Source: Kwoniella bestiolae CBS 10118 (Eukaryota; Basidiomycota; Tremellomycetes; Tremellales; Cryptococcaceae). From it: a DNA stretch of 64,000 nucleotides. Numbering within the stretch: the stretch's first letter is position 1; each line of letters begins with the position of its first letter. Positions 33,921 through 43,242 of the stretch are shown here, piece after piece. The position numbers and the translations under genes are program-made. The stretch covers positions 1,364,001-1,428,000 of the forward strand of contig NC_089245.1 in NCBI RefSeq assembly GCF_000512585.2. Reading direction: 5' to 3'. The notes under the pieces were generated by a model. That model was given only the letters and a program-made list of their open reading frames with translations, was not told the origin of the DNA and made no database searches.

Positions 33921-35285
33921 TCACTTCTGACCTTCCGTATCCTGCGACTTGGCCCGCTCCCCTATAATCTTCGCACTGACATTCCGGACGTTCTGAGCGG
34001 CACGTTCTATTCCGCCGGACTGGGCTTTCTTGTATAACGTTAAGGAGGGTTCCAGCTGGCCGGCTATGATGATAGAGGGGTATCAGCGATGATCGGACTT
34101 AGTGCATCAGGGAGCTCGACGAGACTAGATGAGAGAGGGCGAGGGGCCAGGTGGAGAGTAGCCGAGGAGGAGGGAAAGGCAAAGAGGCAGATGGAGGAGG
34201 GGAGAGAGGGAGAGATGGAAAGAGCGAGAGAGCGAGAGAGGGAGGAAAGAAGAGAGAGGAAGAGATACTCACTGGATTCTAGGACTGCAGCAAGGTTGAA
34301 AGCGATCTACATTAAACACATGAGTGTATTAGTCAGTCGGTAGATATCGCCGGAGAGATTGTTACTCACCTCTGGATCTTCAGGTGAAAGCTCTAACGCG
34401 GAGCTGCACAGATTGAGCTACTGTTCAGTGCTGGCCATTCGATTTCCGGGTTAAGAGATTTGAACTCACGTTAGGTGTTTGATAGCTAGAGCTGGCTTTG
34501 GTGGACTGTCCAGGACGTATGCTGAGGCTAGATCTGCGGATTTAGGTGGTGATGGTCAGCTATCTGAGCTGCCCCAATCATGAGTGATCTCTTGGAGAAG
34601 CAGATGTTCCTCACTCGTGTGCGCATCTGCTGAAGGTTGAAGTTCAATTGATTTGCCCCATGCTTCCACCGCTGCTACTTTGTTCTCTGCAGTGACAAGC
34701 CATCAGCATGACTTCTTGAGCCGCGAGTGAACGTAATCACATACGTAGATGGTATTCGCAGTTCTACAGCCCCAGCATAATCGACGATATCAGCTACGTC
34801 CGCTCTACTGCATATCCGCTCGTCGCTTCCACTACATGGTATGACACCGCTCTCTCATAGTCAGAATTGAACATGACCACTCACACCCAGATTGTGCCAC
34901 CCCTCACTAGTCTCCTTGGCTTCCACACTCTCCCTGTACAGCTTAGCGGCTTTACTCAGATCACCATCTTCCAACGCCCTCGTTCCAGATTCTAACAGAT
35001 CCAGAGCTCTCGTGAGAGCCGGGTCGACGGTGGAAGCTTCGCCTGAGGAGGTAGCGTAACCTGCGATACCAGAGAATTATATCAGTGAGAGGTCATCCGT
35101 AAAGTCCAGTTGTTATAGACGTGACGAAGTCAGGACTTACCCCTGTTGGGAAAAGCCGAAGACGATGAGAGTCCAGGTGCGAAGGTTCGTCTACTCGCTA
35201 CCACTGGGGAGAATTGCCTCAGGGATCTCGCAGATGATAATGCGGTTCTAGTGAGCGATAAGAAGTTCCTTGATAGGTATGACAT
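33921..35285 (-). CDS. Mitochondrial TPR-repeat protein
   Basis: Eight exons (35285-35141, 35060-34885, 34763-34745, 34686-34615, 34533-34470, 34403-34370, 34306-34273, 34063-33921) give 228 aa. The N-terminus is a classic amphipathic presequence (MSYLSRNFLSLTRTALSSARSLRQF) with many Arg/Ser and no acid, ending near GYATSS. The rest is tetratricopeptide repeat: EDGDLSKAAKLYRESVEAKE, GWHNLGNCEYHLQNKVAAVEAWGKSIELQP, NLASAYVLDSPPKPALAIKHL, EIAFNLAAVLESTGQLEPSLTLYKKA. The C-terminus is basic. It is probably a soluble matrix or inner-membrane adaptor; the exact partner is unknown. One exon is only 19 nt. Intron 7 (34272-34064) is about 210 nt and consists largely of a pyrimidine tract in the sense strand. 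Confidence 0.85.
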
Positions 35286-35772
35286 GATACTATAGCTGCT
35301 GATATCCCTATTCGTTCTGAGCGGATTATACGTTTGTCTTGAGAATGACAAGAGAGTTTAACAGGATTGTTTCACTTTAATTTCACTCGAAAAGTGTAAA
35401 GGTGGAGGAGTGGAGGTCAAAGACACCACCCTATAACAGTGTGAGTACCATGTCATACTTGTAACCCCTTGCCTTCATGCATTCCACCGTGGTATCCAAT
35501 CCTCAGTGTACCGGATACATACAGCAGAAGACCCAGTGGTAATATCGATCTCGAAAATCTCGGCAGACTAGTGGCGATTTCACTATCACCCTTTGTCATA
35601 CCACCATTCTCTGTCTGGCCTATGGCCTCTGCGCCCAGATCTTCCAAATCTAAGGTAAAGTCCCTGGTACAGGCAGATGAGGCAGGGCTGAGGAGACGCC
35701 AACGACCCCAAACAACCCGGATCCGCCACCGAAGATCGATCCACCGAAGACAGCTGGCCGGGGCGTTTGAGA
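35286..35772. other. Intergenic: TPR gene promoter and orphan paralogue A 3' region
   Basis: 487 bases. A 64-codon minus and a 112-codon plus ORF overlap here, but neither resembles a known protein. No element recognised. Confidence 0.4.
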
Positions 35773-37059
35773 CTAGATGGTGCCCTCGGATCTGCTTGAG
35801 CTTTTAGCTACCTCGCTCAGAATACTTTTGCAAAGCAAAGTATGCGCTTTCAGCTTGGATTTCTCGGGACCTTGCTCATACAAGTCCCCGATCCAATCCG
35901 CAGGACAATAATCATGGTCATCTCCATGAGTGCTAATGTGGGCAAATTCTTGCTGAGCCTTTTCGCCGACTTGGACTAAACTTTGGATGTTCTCTGAGTT
36001 GACAGCGGTGGGTATCCCTTCATGTTTTGTGTCCAGATCTTTCCATGCGATCCGATCTTCCACCTCTTCGCTTACCTTGATCAAAGGTGACTTCATCGAT
36101 GAGGTCGCTCTATCTTCATCCTCCGTTAAAATGATGTACGATAATGTTCTACCAGGTTGTTTTGTGACACCGTTCAAGCTGGTCAGCACATTTAGGATTG
36201 TTTCCAAATCATCTTTGCTATAGAAACTTTTGACATCTCTCGTCTCGTCATTACATTGGAATTTTCTGCTTAGTGCTGCGAGTTCAAGAGCCCCTTTTGT
36301 GGACAGAGCCCAATCCCTTCTCTCCCAAGCGTACGAATGCTCCTCTTTCATGAACCGATGACTACCGTACCTGGACGTACTAGATTCGAAGTCGAATACT
36401 AGATTATCAATGTCCTGTATATACTCACCATCCGTTTCAGGATAGGAGACACGCATGATACAGCTAGGTACTTGGATCTTGGCAAAAAGGGGAACGTTGC
36501 TCTTCAGCGATTTCTGGCAGAACTTGACAGCTAAGTCAAGTGATTTATCAGACTGCGTCTCCTCTTGTGCGTTCCACTTATTGAAGTTTTCAAGATCAAT
36601 ATCGTGATATTTTGGCTTATCGCCAGACGAGAACTTGAAATCTGTTCGCAGAACTGTTGTCCACTTGCCTCCCGGTTTAGGCGGACTGTGATCTAAATAG
36701 GTCAACATCGGTAGGACGGTCCATCCCTTTTCTTCCTCCAACCATTCACAGCCCTTACGAACTATGGAATCGACCGTATTCATCCAAGAAAAGTCGGCTC
36801 TTCTACCGGTGTCTTCCGTTATCTTAGAAAGATCGTAATGGCCATGCCATTGAGACGCTTCCAGATGAGCAGCTACATCAAAAGCTTTGGTAAGTTCACT
36901 TGCTATTGCCTGTCGATCATGTTCTTCCCGGCTGGAGGCTGAATGGGTTGACGGCTCCCTGGACTGCCTCTTGAGAAAATCTAAAGTCACGCTAAGGTCG
37001 ATAGACCCATCCTGCCGGAATTCAGCAGTAGAATGAATTCGAATGAGATCGTCGAGCAT
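35773..37059 (-). CDS. Orphan family protein A (paralogue of 38206-39510)
   Basis: Single-exon ORF, 428 codons from the Met at 37059; the frame is open for 71 more codons upstream, but homology with the second copy begins near this Met. Mixed alpha/beta composition, no signal peptide or membrane span. Blocks shared with paralogue B: FKFSSGDKPKY against WRFSSWDLPRY; KSLDLAVKFCQKSLKS against QSLGLALRFSKEALET; VSYPETDGEYIQDIDNLVF against ITYPACPGEYIEDISGLKF; SENIQSLVQVGEKAQ against SSNIHSLLRTMAEAE; and a C-terminal DWIGDLY with LLCKSIL against DWLGGQD with FLCKDIL. I know no domain with this pattern. Function unknown; probably a lineage-restricted family. Confidence 0.75.
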   Translation of the reverse strand: MLDDLIRIHSTAEFRQDGSIDLSVTLDFLKRQSREPSTHSASSREEHDRQAIASELTKAFDVAAHLEASQWHGHYDLSKITEDTGRRADFSWMNTVDSIVRKGCEWLEEEKGWTVLPMLTYLDHSPPKPGGKWTTVLRTDFKFSSGDKPKYHDIDLENFNKWNAQEETQSDKSLDLAVKFCQKSLKSNVPLFAKIQVPSCIMRVSYPETDGEYIQDIDNLVFDFESSTSRYGSHRFMKEEHSYAWERRDWALSTKGALELAALSRKFQCNDETRDVKSFYSKDDLETILNVLTSLNGVTKQPGRTLSYIILTEDEDRATSSMKSPLIKVSEEVEDRIAWKDLDTKHEGIPTAVNSENIQSLVQVGEKAQQEFAHISTHGDDHDYCPADWIGDLYEQGPEKSKLKAHTLLCKSILSEVAKSSSRSEGTI

Positions 37060-38205
37060 GACTCGAAAGCTTCTGCTGATATAAAGTAGAGACGCTGTCG
37101 AATGTGCACCTACAAATGAGAAAGGGTCGAAGAAACTCGGGACTGAAGCTCTAAGTCGTCGACCAGTGCTGGAGTAAAAACAAAGATCATGTACGAGAAA
37201 AGAAGGATCAGGAATAGGGACAGTAAAAAGGGCGAAATGTGAAGTATACAAAAGGTGTGCTAGACGGGGCACTGCTCCTTGCTATTCACACGCCTTCCAT
37301 TATGACGACCATTCGAGTGAAGCATTATCAGCTCTAATACTGTCACATCTCTTTTCCTTTCTTCCTCTAAGCATCGCAATCCCAGACCAGAGATGGACCT
37401 GACAACTTATTGGTCGTCGTGTCACAATTCCAGACTTGTCACCCTCACTGCGCTGGTAAGTGCTTCGATCATCGTGTCAATGTGATATCCGTAGTATTGC
37501 GTCTATTGAGATTTCAAGAGTCAAGAGGAGATTTGAGCAAACTTCAACGTGATTATATAGGACATAAAGTGTGCAGGAGTGCTACAATGCATGGACAATC
37601 GGTCTAGGCCTTGAGAAGCGACTAATGCGAAGGCAAAAAGCCCATCAAGGGATATTCATTTTTGCGGTGTCTCTCGATCCTTTGAGCCCCGTTGCACAGC
37701 ATCCTAGGCAGTCCAGGGTGGTCTGAATCACAGAATGGTTGATGACGAGCAATGACGCTCTGCAGAGGTCTTCTGCTTAACTTGAAACGGTAATGATGTG
37801 TCGTTGACGGCCCTTTATGCGAGAGTAGAAGGTGTCGCAAGCTCCTTTGATGCAATGCTCCTTGTTTCCTGACCTGAAGTATACATATTAACCCCCACAG
37901 GCTGCATTTGTAACAACCACTCCAGAATCGGGTCACCACATCCAGGAGACTCACAATCCTGATTTTATACAGAGACGAAGTATGGTGTGTGATAGAGAAA
38001 TCAGACAAGCAATTTGAAAGAGAGTCAAGATGAGTAAAGAACACAAGATCCTGAGAAGTCCACCTTGACAGAAATGATCTACAGAAATTCAGATCGAAGG
38101 TGTGTTGTATACAAACCAATTCTGCTTACTACTAAACACGCTTGACGTTGCCTCCTTCTCCTTCTTCTCTTGTATCGCTCAGACGAATTATCAAACGTTC
38201 CTTCA
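37060..38205. other. Spacer between the two orphan paralogues
   Basis: 1.15 kb. It contains a 165-codon minus ORF (37622-38119) that is Ser/His/Leu/Cys-rich and shares no block with the flanking paralogues. I regard it as non-coding or a very decayed remnant. The promoter of paralogue A must lie here. Confidence 0.4.
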
Positions 38206-39510
38206 CTACGGCTCAAGCTTCAACCGAGAAATCTGACTGATTAGTGAGTCCGTCATCGGTTGAATGGGATCCCTTGCTTTGAGAATATCTTTACATAAGA
38301 ATATTGCGGCCCTTCTATCCCATTCGGGACTTCTATCCCAATCGTCAGCGTCTTGACCACCAAGCCAGTCGATGAAGTTGGAGACAGTAAACCCGTCTTT
38401 GTAGGTGAAAGTACGAAGTGTCGCATAGAGACCCTCCGCCTCCGCCATTGTTCTTAATAGAGAATGTATATTGCTTGAATCGATAATGTCTGGAACTACG
38501 CCCTCTACTGGGGAGACCTCATCCCATGGTACCCGATCGTACTCATCATCCCAATTGAGCGCCTCGCTCGAGCTGGCCCGTGAGGACTCCACGTCGATGG
38601 GCCTGATCGAGTACGACAGCTCTAGACTGTCGTCAAAGGCTTGGCCGTCTTCGCTCCTTAAAGCCCTGCATATTTGTTTCAAATCAGTTTTCTTGTGAAG
38701 GGTTTCATGCTCATCGTCCTTCCCATTAGAGTCGTTCAAGGTGCGTTGATAGTTTCTCCATAGGCGGACCATCTCCATCGCCGTTTTCGCAGCGTCCACC
38801 ACCGCCGTCATATACTGATTATCCACGCAATCGAATTCTTCCTCTTCACCGCCCTTTCTCGGGTTTTTGACAAAGCCAAATTTTAACCCAGAGATGTCCT
38901 CAATGTATTCCCCCGGACATGCTGGATAGGTGATAAGGAGGGCCCGGTTGCTCCCGTACTTGTCGAGCTCCGAGAATGCAGTTTCCAGCGCCTCCTTGCT
39001 GAATCGAAGGGCCAAGCCAAGCGATTGGTCTTGGCGGGTAACTTCGTCCCGTAGCTCTTGAAGACTAGCCTTATCATACCTTGGGAGGTCCCATGAGGAA
39101 AATCTCCACTCTCTACACAAGGACTGTGCCGCTTGCCGTTGGCTGGGTTGTGATGATTTTTGAGATTCAACCAATGGCCTGCAAAGCTTCACACCGGTTT
39201 CTTTTCCCGAATGATCAATGACAGTATCAAAGGCACGATCCATATGAGCTTGCCACTCCTCGCGCAAACTCTCATTCGCCCTCTCGTGCAGGGGATTACG
39301 ATTTATTGCTTTTCGCCACTTGGCCACCAGGGCGTGTGTCAGTATATCACAACCTTTGATGAGGCTGGTCATAGATTGTTCTCTATCTGTTTTGGTTGCA
39401 GCGATCGAAGTCCTGCTAGTCGGTCTGTCCAAGGAAATTTTGACATGGGTGTTAACGGTGTTGCCATAGAAAGTGATATCGCGCTCAGTCGAGATGGGAG
39501 CGACTGCCAT
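38206..39510 (-). CDS. Orphan family protein B (paralogue of 35773-37059)
   Basis: Single-exon ORF, 434 codons from the Met at 39510 (MAVAPISTERDITFYG). The frame is open 73 codons further upstream, but those residues are Cys/Leu-rich and look like leader. Same order of conserved blocks as paralogue A (see that entry), including TYPACPGEYIEDISGLKFGF and the C-terminal FIDWLGGQDADDWDRSP with AAIFLCKDILKA. Identity outside these blocks is low, so the duplication is old or fast-evolving. Both copies lie in the same orientation 1.1 kb apart, consistent with tandem duplication. No catalytic motif recognised and no role proposed. Confidence 0.75.
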   Translation of the reverse strand: MAVAPISTERDITFYGNTVNTHVKISLDRPTSRTSIAATKTDREQSMTSLIKGCDILTHALVAKWRKAINRNPLHERANESLREEWQAHMDRAFDTVIDHSGKETGVKLCRPLVESQKSSQPSQRQAAQSLCREWRFSSWDLPRYDKASLQELRDEVTRQDQSLGLALRFSKEALETAFSELDKYGSNRALLITYPACPGEYIEDISGLKFGFVKNPRKGGEEEEFDCVDNQYMTAVVDAAKTAMEMVRLWRNYQRTLNDSNGKDDEHETLHKKTDLKQICRALRSEDGQAFDDSLELSYSIRPIDVESSRASSSEALNWDDEYDRVPWDEVSPVEGVVPDIIDSSNIHSLLRTMAEAEGLYATLRTFTYKDGFTVSNFIDWLGGQDADDWDRSPEWDRRAAIFLCKDILKARDPIQPMTDSLISQISRLKLEP

Positions 39511-40344
39511 GCTCAAGATGTGCGTGTAAGATGTGATTGCAAAGGCTTCAAGTGTGATCGACGTGGAAAAAATGAATAGGTGTTGTAGGAGGGGGAGTTC
39601 GACTTGTAATGCACAGCATTCGATAACAAAGGACAGTTGGCTCATATTGAGGATTTCACCAAGGCAACGGCAAACGGGGGCTAGCGAACAACACGAATCA
39701 TCTGTCCCAATGTTTTCGCATTCACACAAAGGATGAGGCTCTTACATCTTATGAGGCATTTTGCCCTTTCCTGCTCCACCAGTACAAATCATGCGAACCA
39801 TGAAAGGGTGTTTCCCCTTGAAGCCTTCACAGAAAGCGAGCGAAGTGAAAAATCCTTTGTATACGCTTGCCCCCCCAGAGGGGATAAGGAAGGTGTTAAT
39901 TGCAGTGAAGAGAAGCTCGGACACGAACTTCTCTTGCTATGACGGTCAAGCTGACCGAATCAAGGAAAGTTGACGAAAATTTGTAGTCAATCCACCTCTG
40001 CGCATACCGTCAGTATAGACGAAGATCGATATCAGTTCACTAGTCAATCGCCCCAAAATTGTATTACTGAACAGGGTGTGAGGGGGATTTTCAGAGAAAT
40101 ATTCGTCTTGAACTGATCGACCTGTGTCGAGGGGGGTCTCGTGACCAATATGCCGTTTCCTGTTGACTCAGTATGACCTGTATCATCTGTCTCTCTTGCA
40201 GCCGGTGTGCCTCAATCTTTGATCCACTCCATCCGTCCATGTTTCACTGAAAGCTGACAACCCATCTAGATCAGTCACCATTCATGCATTCGTCCGACCC
40301 ATATCAACATTCCAATCTAACATCTTGAAAGAGGAGTAATGTAT
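39511..40344. other. Intergenic: orphan B promoter and COX8 3' region
   Basis: 834 bases with several 60-70-codon ORFs on both strands, all without family resemblance. No element recognised. Confidence 0.4.
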
Positions 40345-40791
40345 TTATGCGGCACCGGACTTGGAGCTATATTCGATATCGAGAAACCCGCAGATTTGTC
40401 AGCTCCGTTCTTATTTGAGTGTTTGTGGGATCACTCACAGTTGCCATCTAGCAGCGAAGAAGGGGGTACCGAAACCGAGGGTGGTGAAGATGATCATCTT
40501 GACGGCCAACCATGGTTTGTTGGTGACGTTGGTTGGGATGGTGCTGCGGGTGGGTTCAGGAAGACAAGTCAGTTCAATATGATTCGGTAGCCATCTCCGA
40601 GAGTTGGCCCGCTTGATGCGACTATATATACGAAGGTTTGCAAACGCATATGCGTGAGGAAATGTGGTGTGAGACAAGACGCAAACTCACTGGTCAACGA
40701 CGTTCTCAAAGTGTACACCTCTAACTTGTTGTCTAGCGACGGGAAGAGCTCTGGCAGCTCGGAGAGGGGCAGATCGAAGGAGCATGGACAT
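40345..40791 (-). CDS. COX8: Cytochrome c oxidase subunit VIIc (yeast Cox8)
   Basis: Small nuclear-encoded subunit of respiratory complex IV. Exons 40791-40691, 40543-40439 and 40366-40345 join to 75 aa. Residues 1-25 are a mitochondrial presequence (MSMLLRSAPLRAARALPVARQ) followed by RGVHFENVVDH. The mature part matches COX7C: TIPTNVTNKPWLAVK, one membrane span (MIIFTTLGFGTPFFAARW) and the short basic tail QLSKSGAA. The last exon encodes only about seven residues. Divergent from CLPP with a CACGTG in the shared upstream region. Confidence 0.92.
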
Positions 40792-41172
40792 TTTTGATGA
40801 GTGGTGTTGTGGTAAGCTGGTGATGAATTGATAGATAAGATTGTCGAAATGATTAAACTGTTGATTACTCGTTCGCACCACTCAAAGCAGCAACAACTCG
40901 AACATCAAATCAGAGTCAGACGTTAACGTTATTACACTCACACACCTCAAATGCGGACCATTCCGATCCTAGCTTATAGTACACGCACCATAGCCAATCG
41001 GAAATAACGGATTGACCGATTTGTGGCATTCGTAGATCCTATTTCACCACGTGGATGAGCAGTATTGTCCTCCACTTTTGACGCTTTGAATGCTTCATCA
41101 AGGAAGAACAAAAGGTTCTTTACCTATTACCTATTTGAACAATCATTCTACGATCTATAACGAATCACCACA
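40792..41172. promoter_or_regulatory. Divergent promoter COX8/CLPP with CCACGTGG
   Basis: 381 bases between two genes for mitochondrial proteins. CCACGTGG, the same 8-base palindrome as in the RFA2/CBF1 promoter, lies at 41047-41054. A Cbf1-type bHLH factor is encoded in this window, so regulation by it is a natural but untested inference. Confidence 0.5.
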
Positions 41173-42333
41173 ATGTCAAGGATAGCCACCTCACTTTTAC
41201 GACCCGCTTCAGCAGCATTAAACATCGCTGGACCATCGAGGATAGCAGCTACGCGGAGATTTGGCTTCTTACCTTCATCTGAACAGAATGGATTTCCAGA
41301 TCAGGCTTCGAATCCTGTAGTTAGAGATAGTTTGGTTCCGATTGTGGTCGAGCAGACTGTGAGTTGAAATCATACCTGACTTCGATATCTCATCAGCTTC
41401 CCTTTGCTCCATCATGGCAGTACAGTGGCTGACTACTGATCTTCGTAAACCGTAGGCTAGAGGAGAACGAAGTTATGATATTTATTCGAGATTATTGAGG
41501 GAGCGAGTGATATTCCTGGGGCCAGTGAGTGTAGTCATCTCATCTGCTCTATACAATCGTCAATCTCTCTATACGTTCGACCTGAACATGAAACGTGATC
41601 AATCATCATATTCCTTCGAACGTTCCGGCACTTCCCCCGGCCTGAACCCATCAACCCATACGTAAAATGCTAATACTCTATTCGCCTCACCTCAGGTAAA
41701 CTCCGTCGACTCGACCCTCCTAACCGCCCAACTCCTCTTCCTCGAAGCTGAGGACCCTACCCGCCCCATCAAACTCTACATAAATTCACCTGGGGGAGTC
41801 GTCACCTCGGGTCTAGCAATATACGATACCATGCAGTATATCTCTCCACCGGTTCATACCTTCTGTCTGGGTCAGGCGGCAAGCATGGGTAGTTTGTTAT
41901 TGGCTGGTGGGGAGAAGGGACATAGATACGCATTGAAGAATAGTAGTGTTATGATACATCGTAAGTTCATCATATTTCCACACATAAATACGAATTTGAA
42001 ATGGATGGGAAATTTTGAACGAATGCAGATCAGGAATTTTGATGCTGATAACACAACTACACCCCAGAACCCTCCGGAGGTGCCCAAGGCCAAGCATCCG
42101 ATATCGCCCTCCACGCCAAAGAGATCTTACGTATCCGATCGGCCCTCACAGACATATATGCAGACCACTGTACGAGGCCAGACGAGCAGAGGGATACAGC
42201 CAGAGAGAGGTTCGAGAAGGCACTGGAGAGGGATTACTTTATGACTGCTGATGAGGCTGTAGAGTTTGGGATTGTAGATAAGATCGTGACGAGGCGGGCA
42301 GACGGTCAGATAGGAGAGGAGGAGAAGATGTAG
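41173..42333 (+). CDS. CLPP: Mitochondrial ClpP protease proteolytic subunit
   Basis: Serine peptidase that forms a double-heptamer chamber fed by ClpX in the matrix. Exons 41173-41358, 41456-41524, 41696-41960 and 42068-42333 give 261 aa. The presequence is [20 protein letters not shown]. The core reads [51 protein letters not shown]. The nucleophile Ser148 is in [10 protein letters not shown] and His173 in [17 protein letters not shown]. Asp229 is in [15 protein letters not shown]. His-to-Asp spacing is about seven residues longer than in E. coli, from an insertion in the handle ([15 protein letters not shown]). ClpP is absent from budding yeast but kept in many basidiomycetes. The last intron separates His173 from the next residue. 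Confidence 0.94.
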
Positions 42334-43242
42334 TGTAGAGTATATGCATGGCATTGTGGTGCAAGTCATGGTGAACAGAGCGATTGATAATCGTACTACT
42401 GTGAGCGCAGGTGTATGCGTAACAACTATGTACAAGGAGACTTCTGTGATACTAGCCTCAAGTAATCCCCTTGCTCCCCTTTTGCCCCACCTCCATGTAG
42501 CTTGTGTAATGCACCTATTATCCTTCGATGTGTGTTAATGTTCATAGCTGAAACATGACCCGGATAATCCAAGCGCATTTAGGCTGAAACACGCCAACAC
42601 GCTGAGACGCGATTGTTTTTAATGTCCTGGTCGGTCCGAGCACCAACATTACCATTATTATACCTTTGGTCTCATACGTAGTATTGTCTTTTGTCTTCCC
42701 TTACACTACTTTCTCTTATGCTGCTCGTTCGATCATCCATGGGTGATACACCACTAGCGCAATGGAGCAGAGTATCGATGTCGTTAGAATCATGCAGATC
42801 CCGTTGAGTTGACAAGGGGTCAAAGCGATAAAGGAGGGTTCTTGCTCATACGCATACACGCTTTTTGTTAATCTACCCCTTTATTTGTCCGTCCCTCCTT
42901 CTCCGCTATTGCTGTTGTATCCGTTGAACGGAGTGTAAAGTACTGCTAGCAACACCGAGCTAAAAAGACAATCAACGATCCGTGATCCTCTTTCAACATT
43001 CATTCCATTCTATCATTATTTACGGATCGTCACTATTCAACCCTTTCTTCATTCATTCACCCCTTGTCATTCTTCTGATCCCTCAACCTTCATACACCTT
43101 TGAATCCAGTCATTCTTTAACCTGCAAAGTAGAACAATCAAGTTGATCTTGATTCCATCTTCATACTTGTCTATCAATCGATATCATACTATACCCATCA
43201 GTTCGTCGGTGCTGTTTATATACCTCAACATATACCCTCAAG
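42334..43242. promoter_or_regulatory. Upstream region of the GH71 glucanase gene
   Basis: 909 bases. The part just before the GH71 start (about 42980-43240) is strongly CT- and AT-rich, typical of a long fungal leader. The earlier part holds the CLPP 3' region. No gene or known site recognised. Confidence 0.4.

Noticed and set aside
37622..38119. 165-codon ORF between the orphan paralogues as a third copy
   Set aside because: None of the shared blocks is present in any frame; composition is Ser/His/Cys-rich and random-looking.
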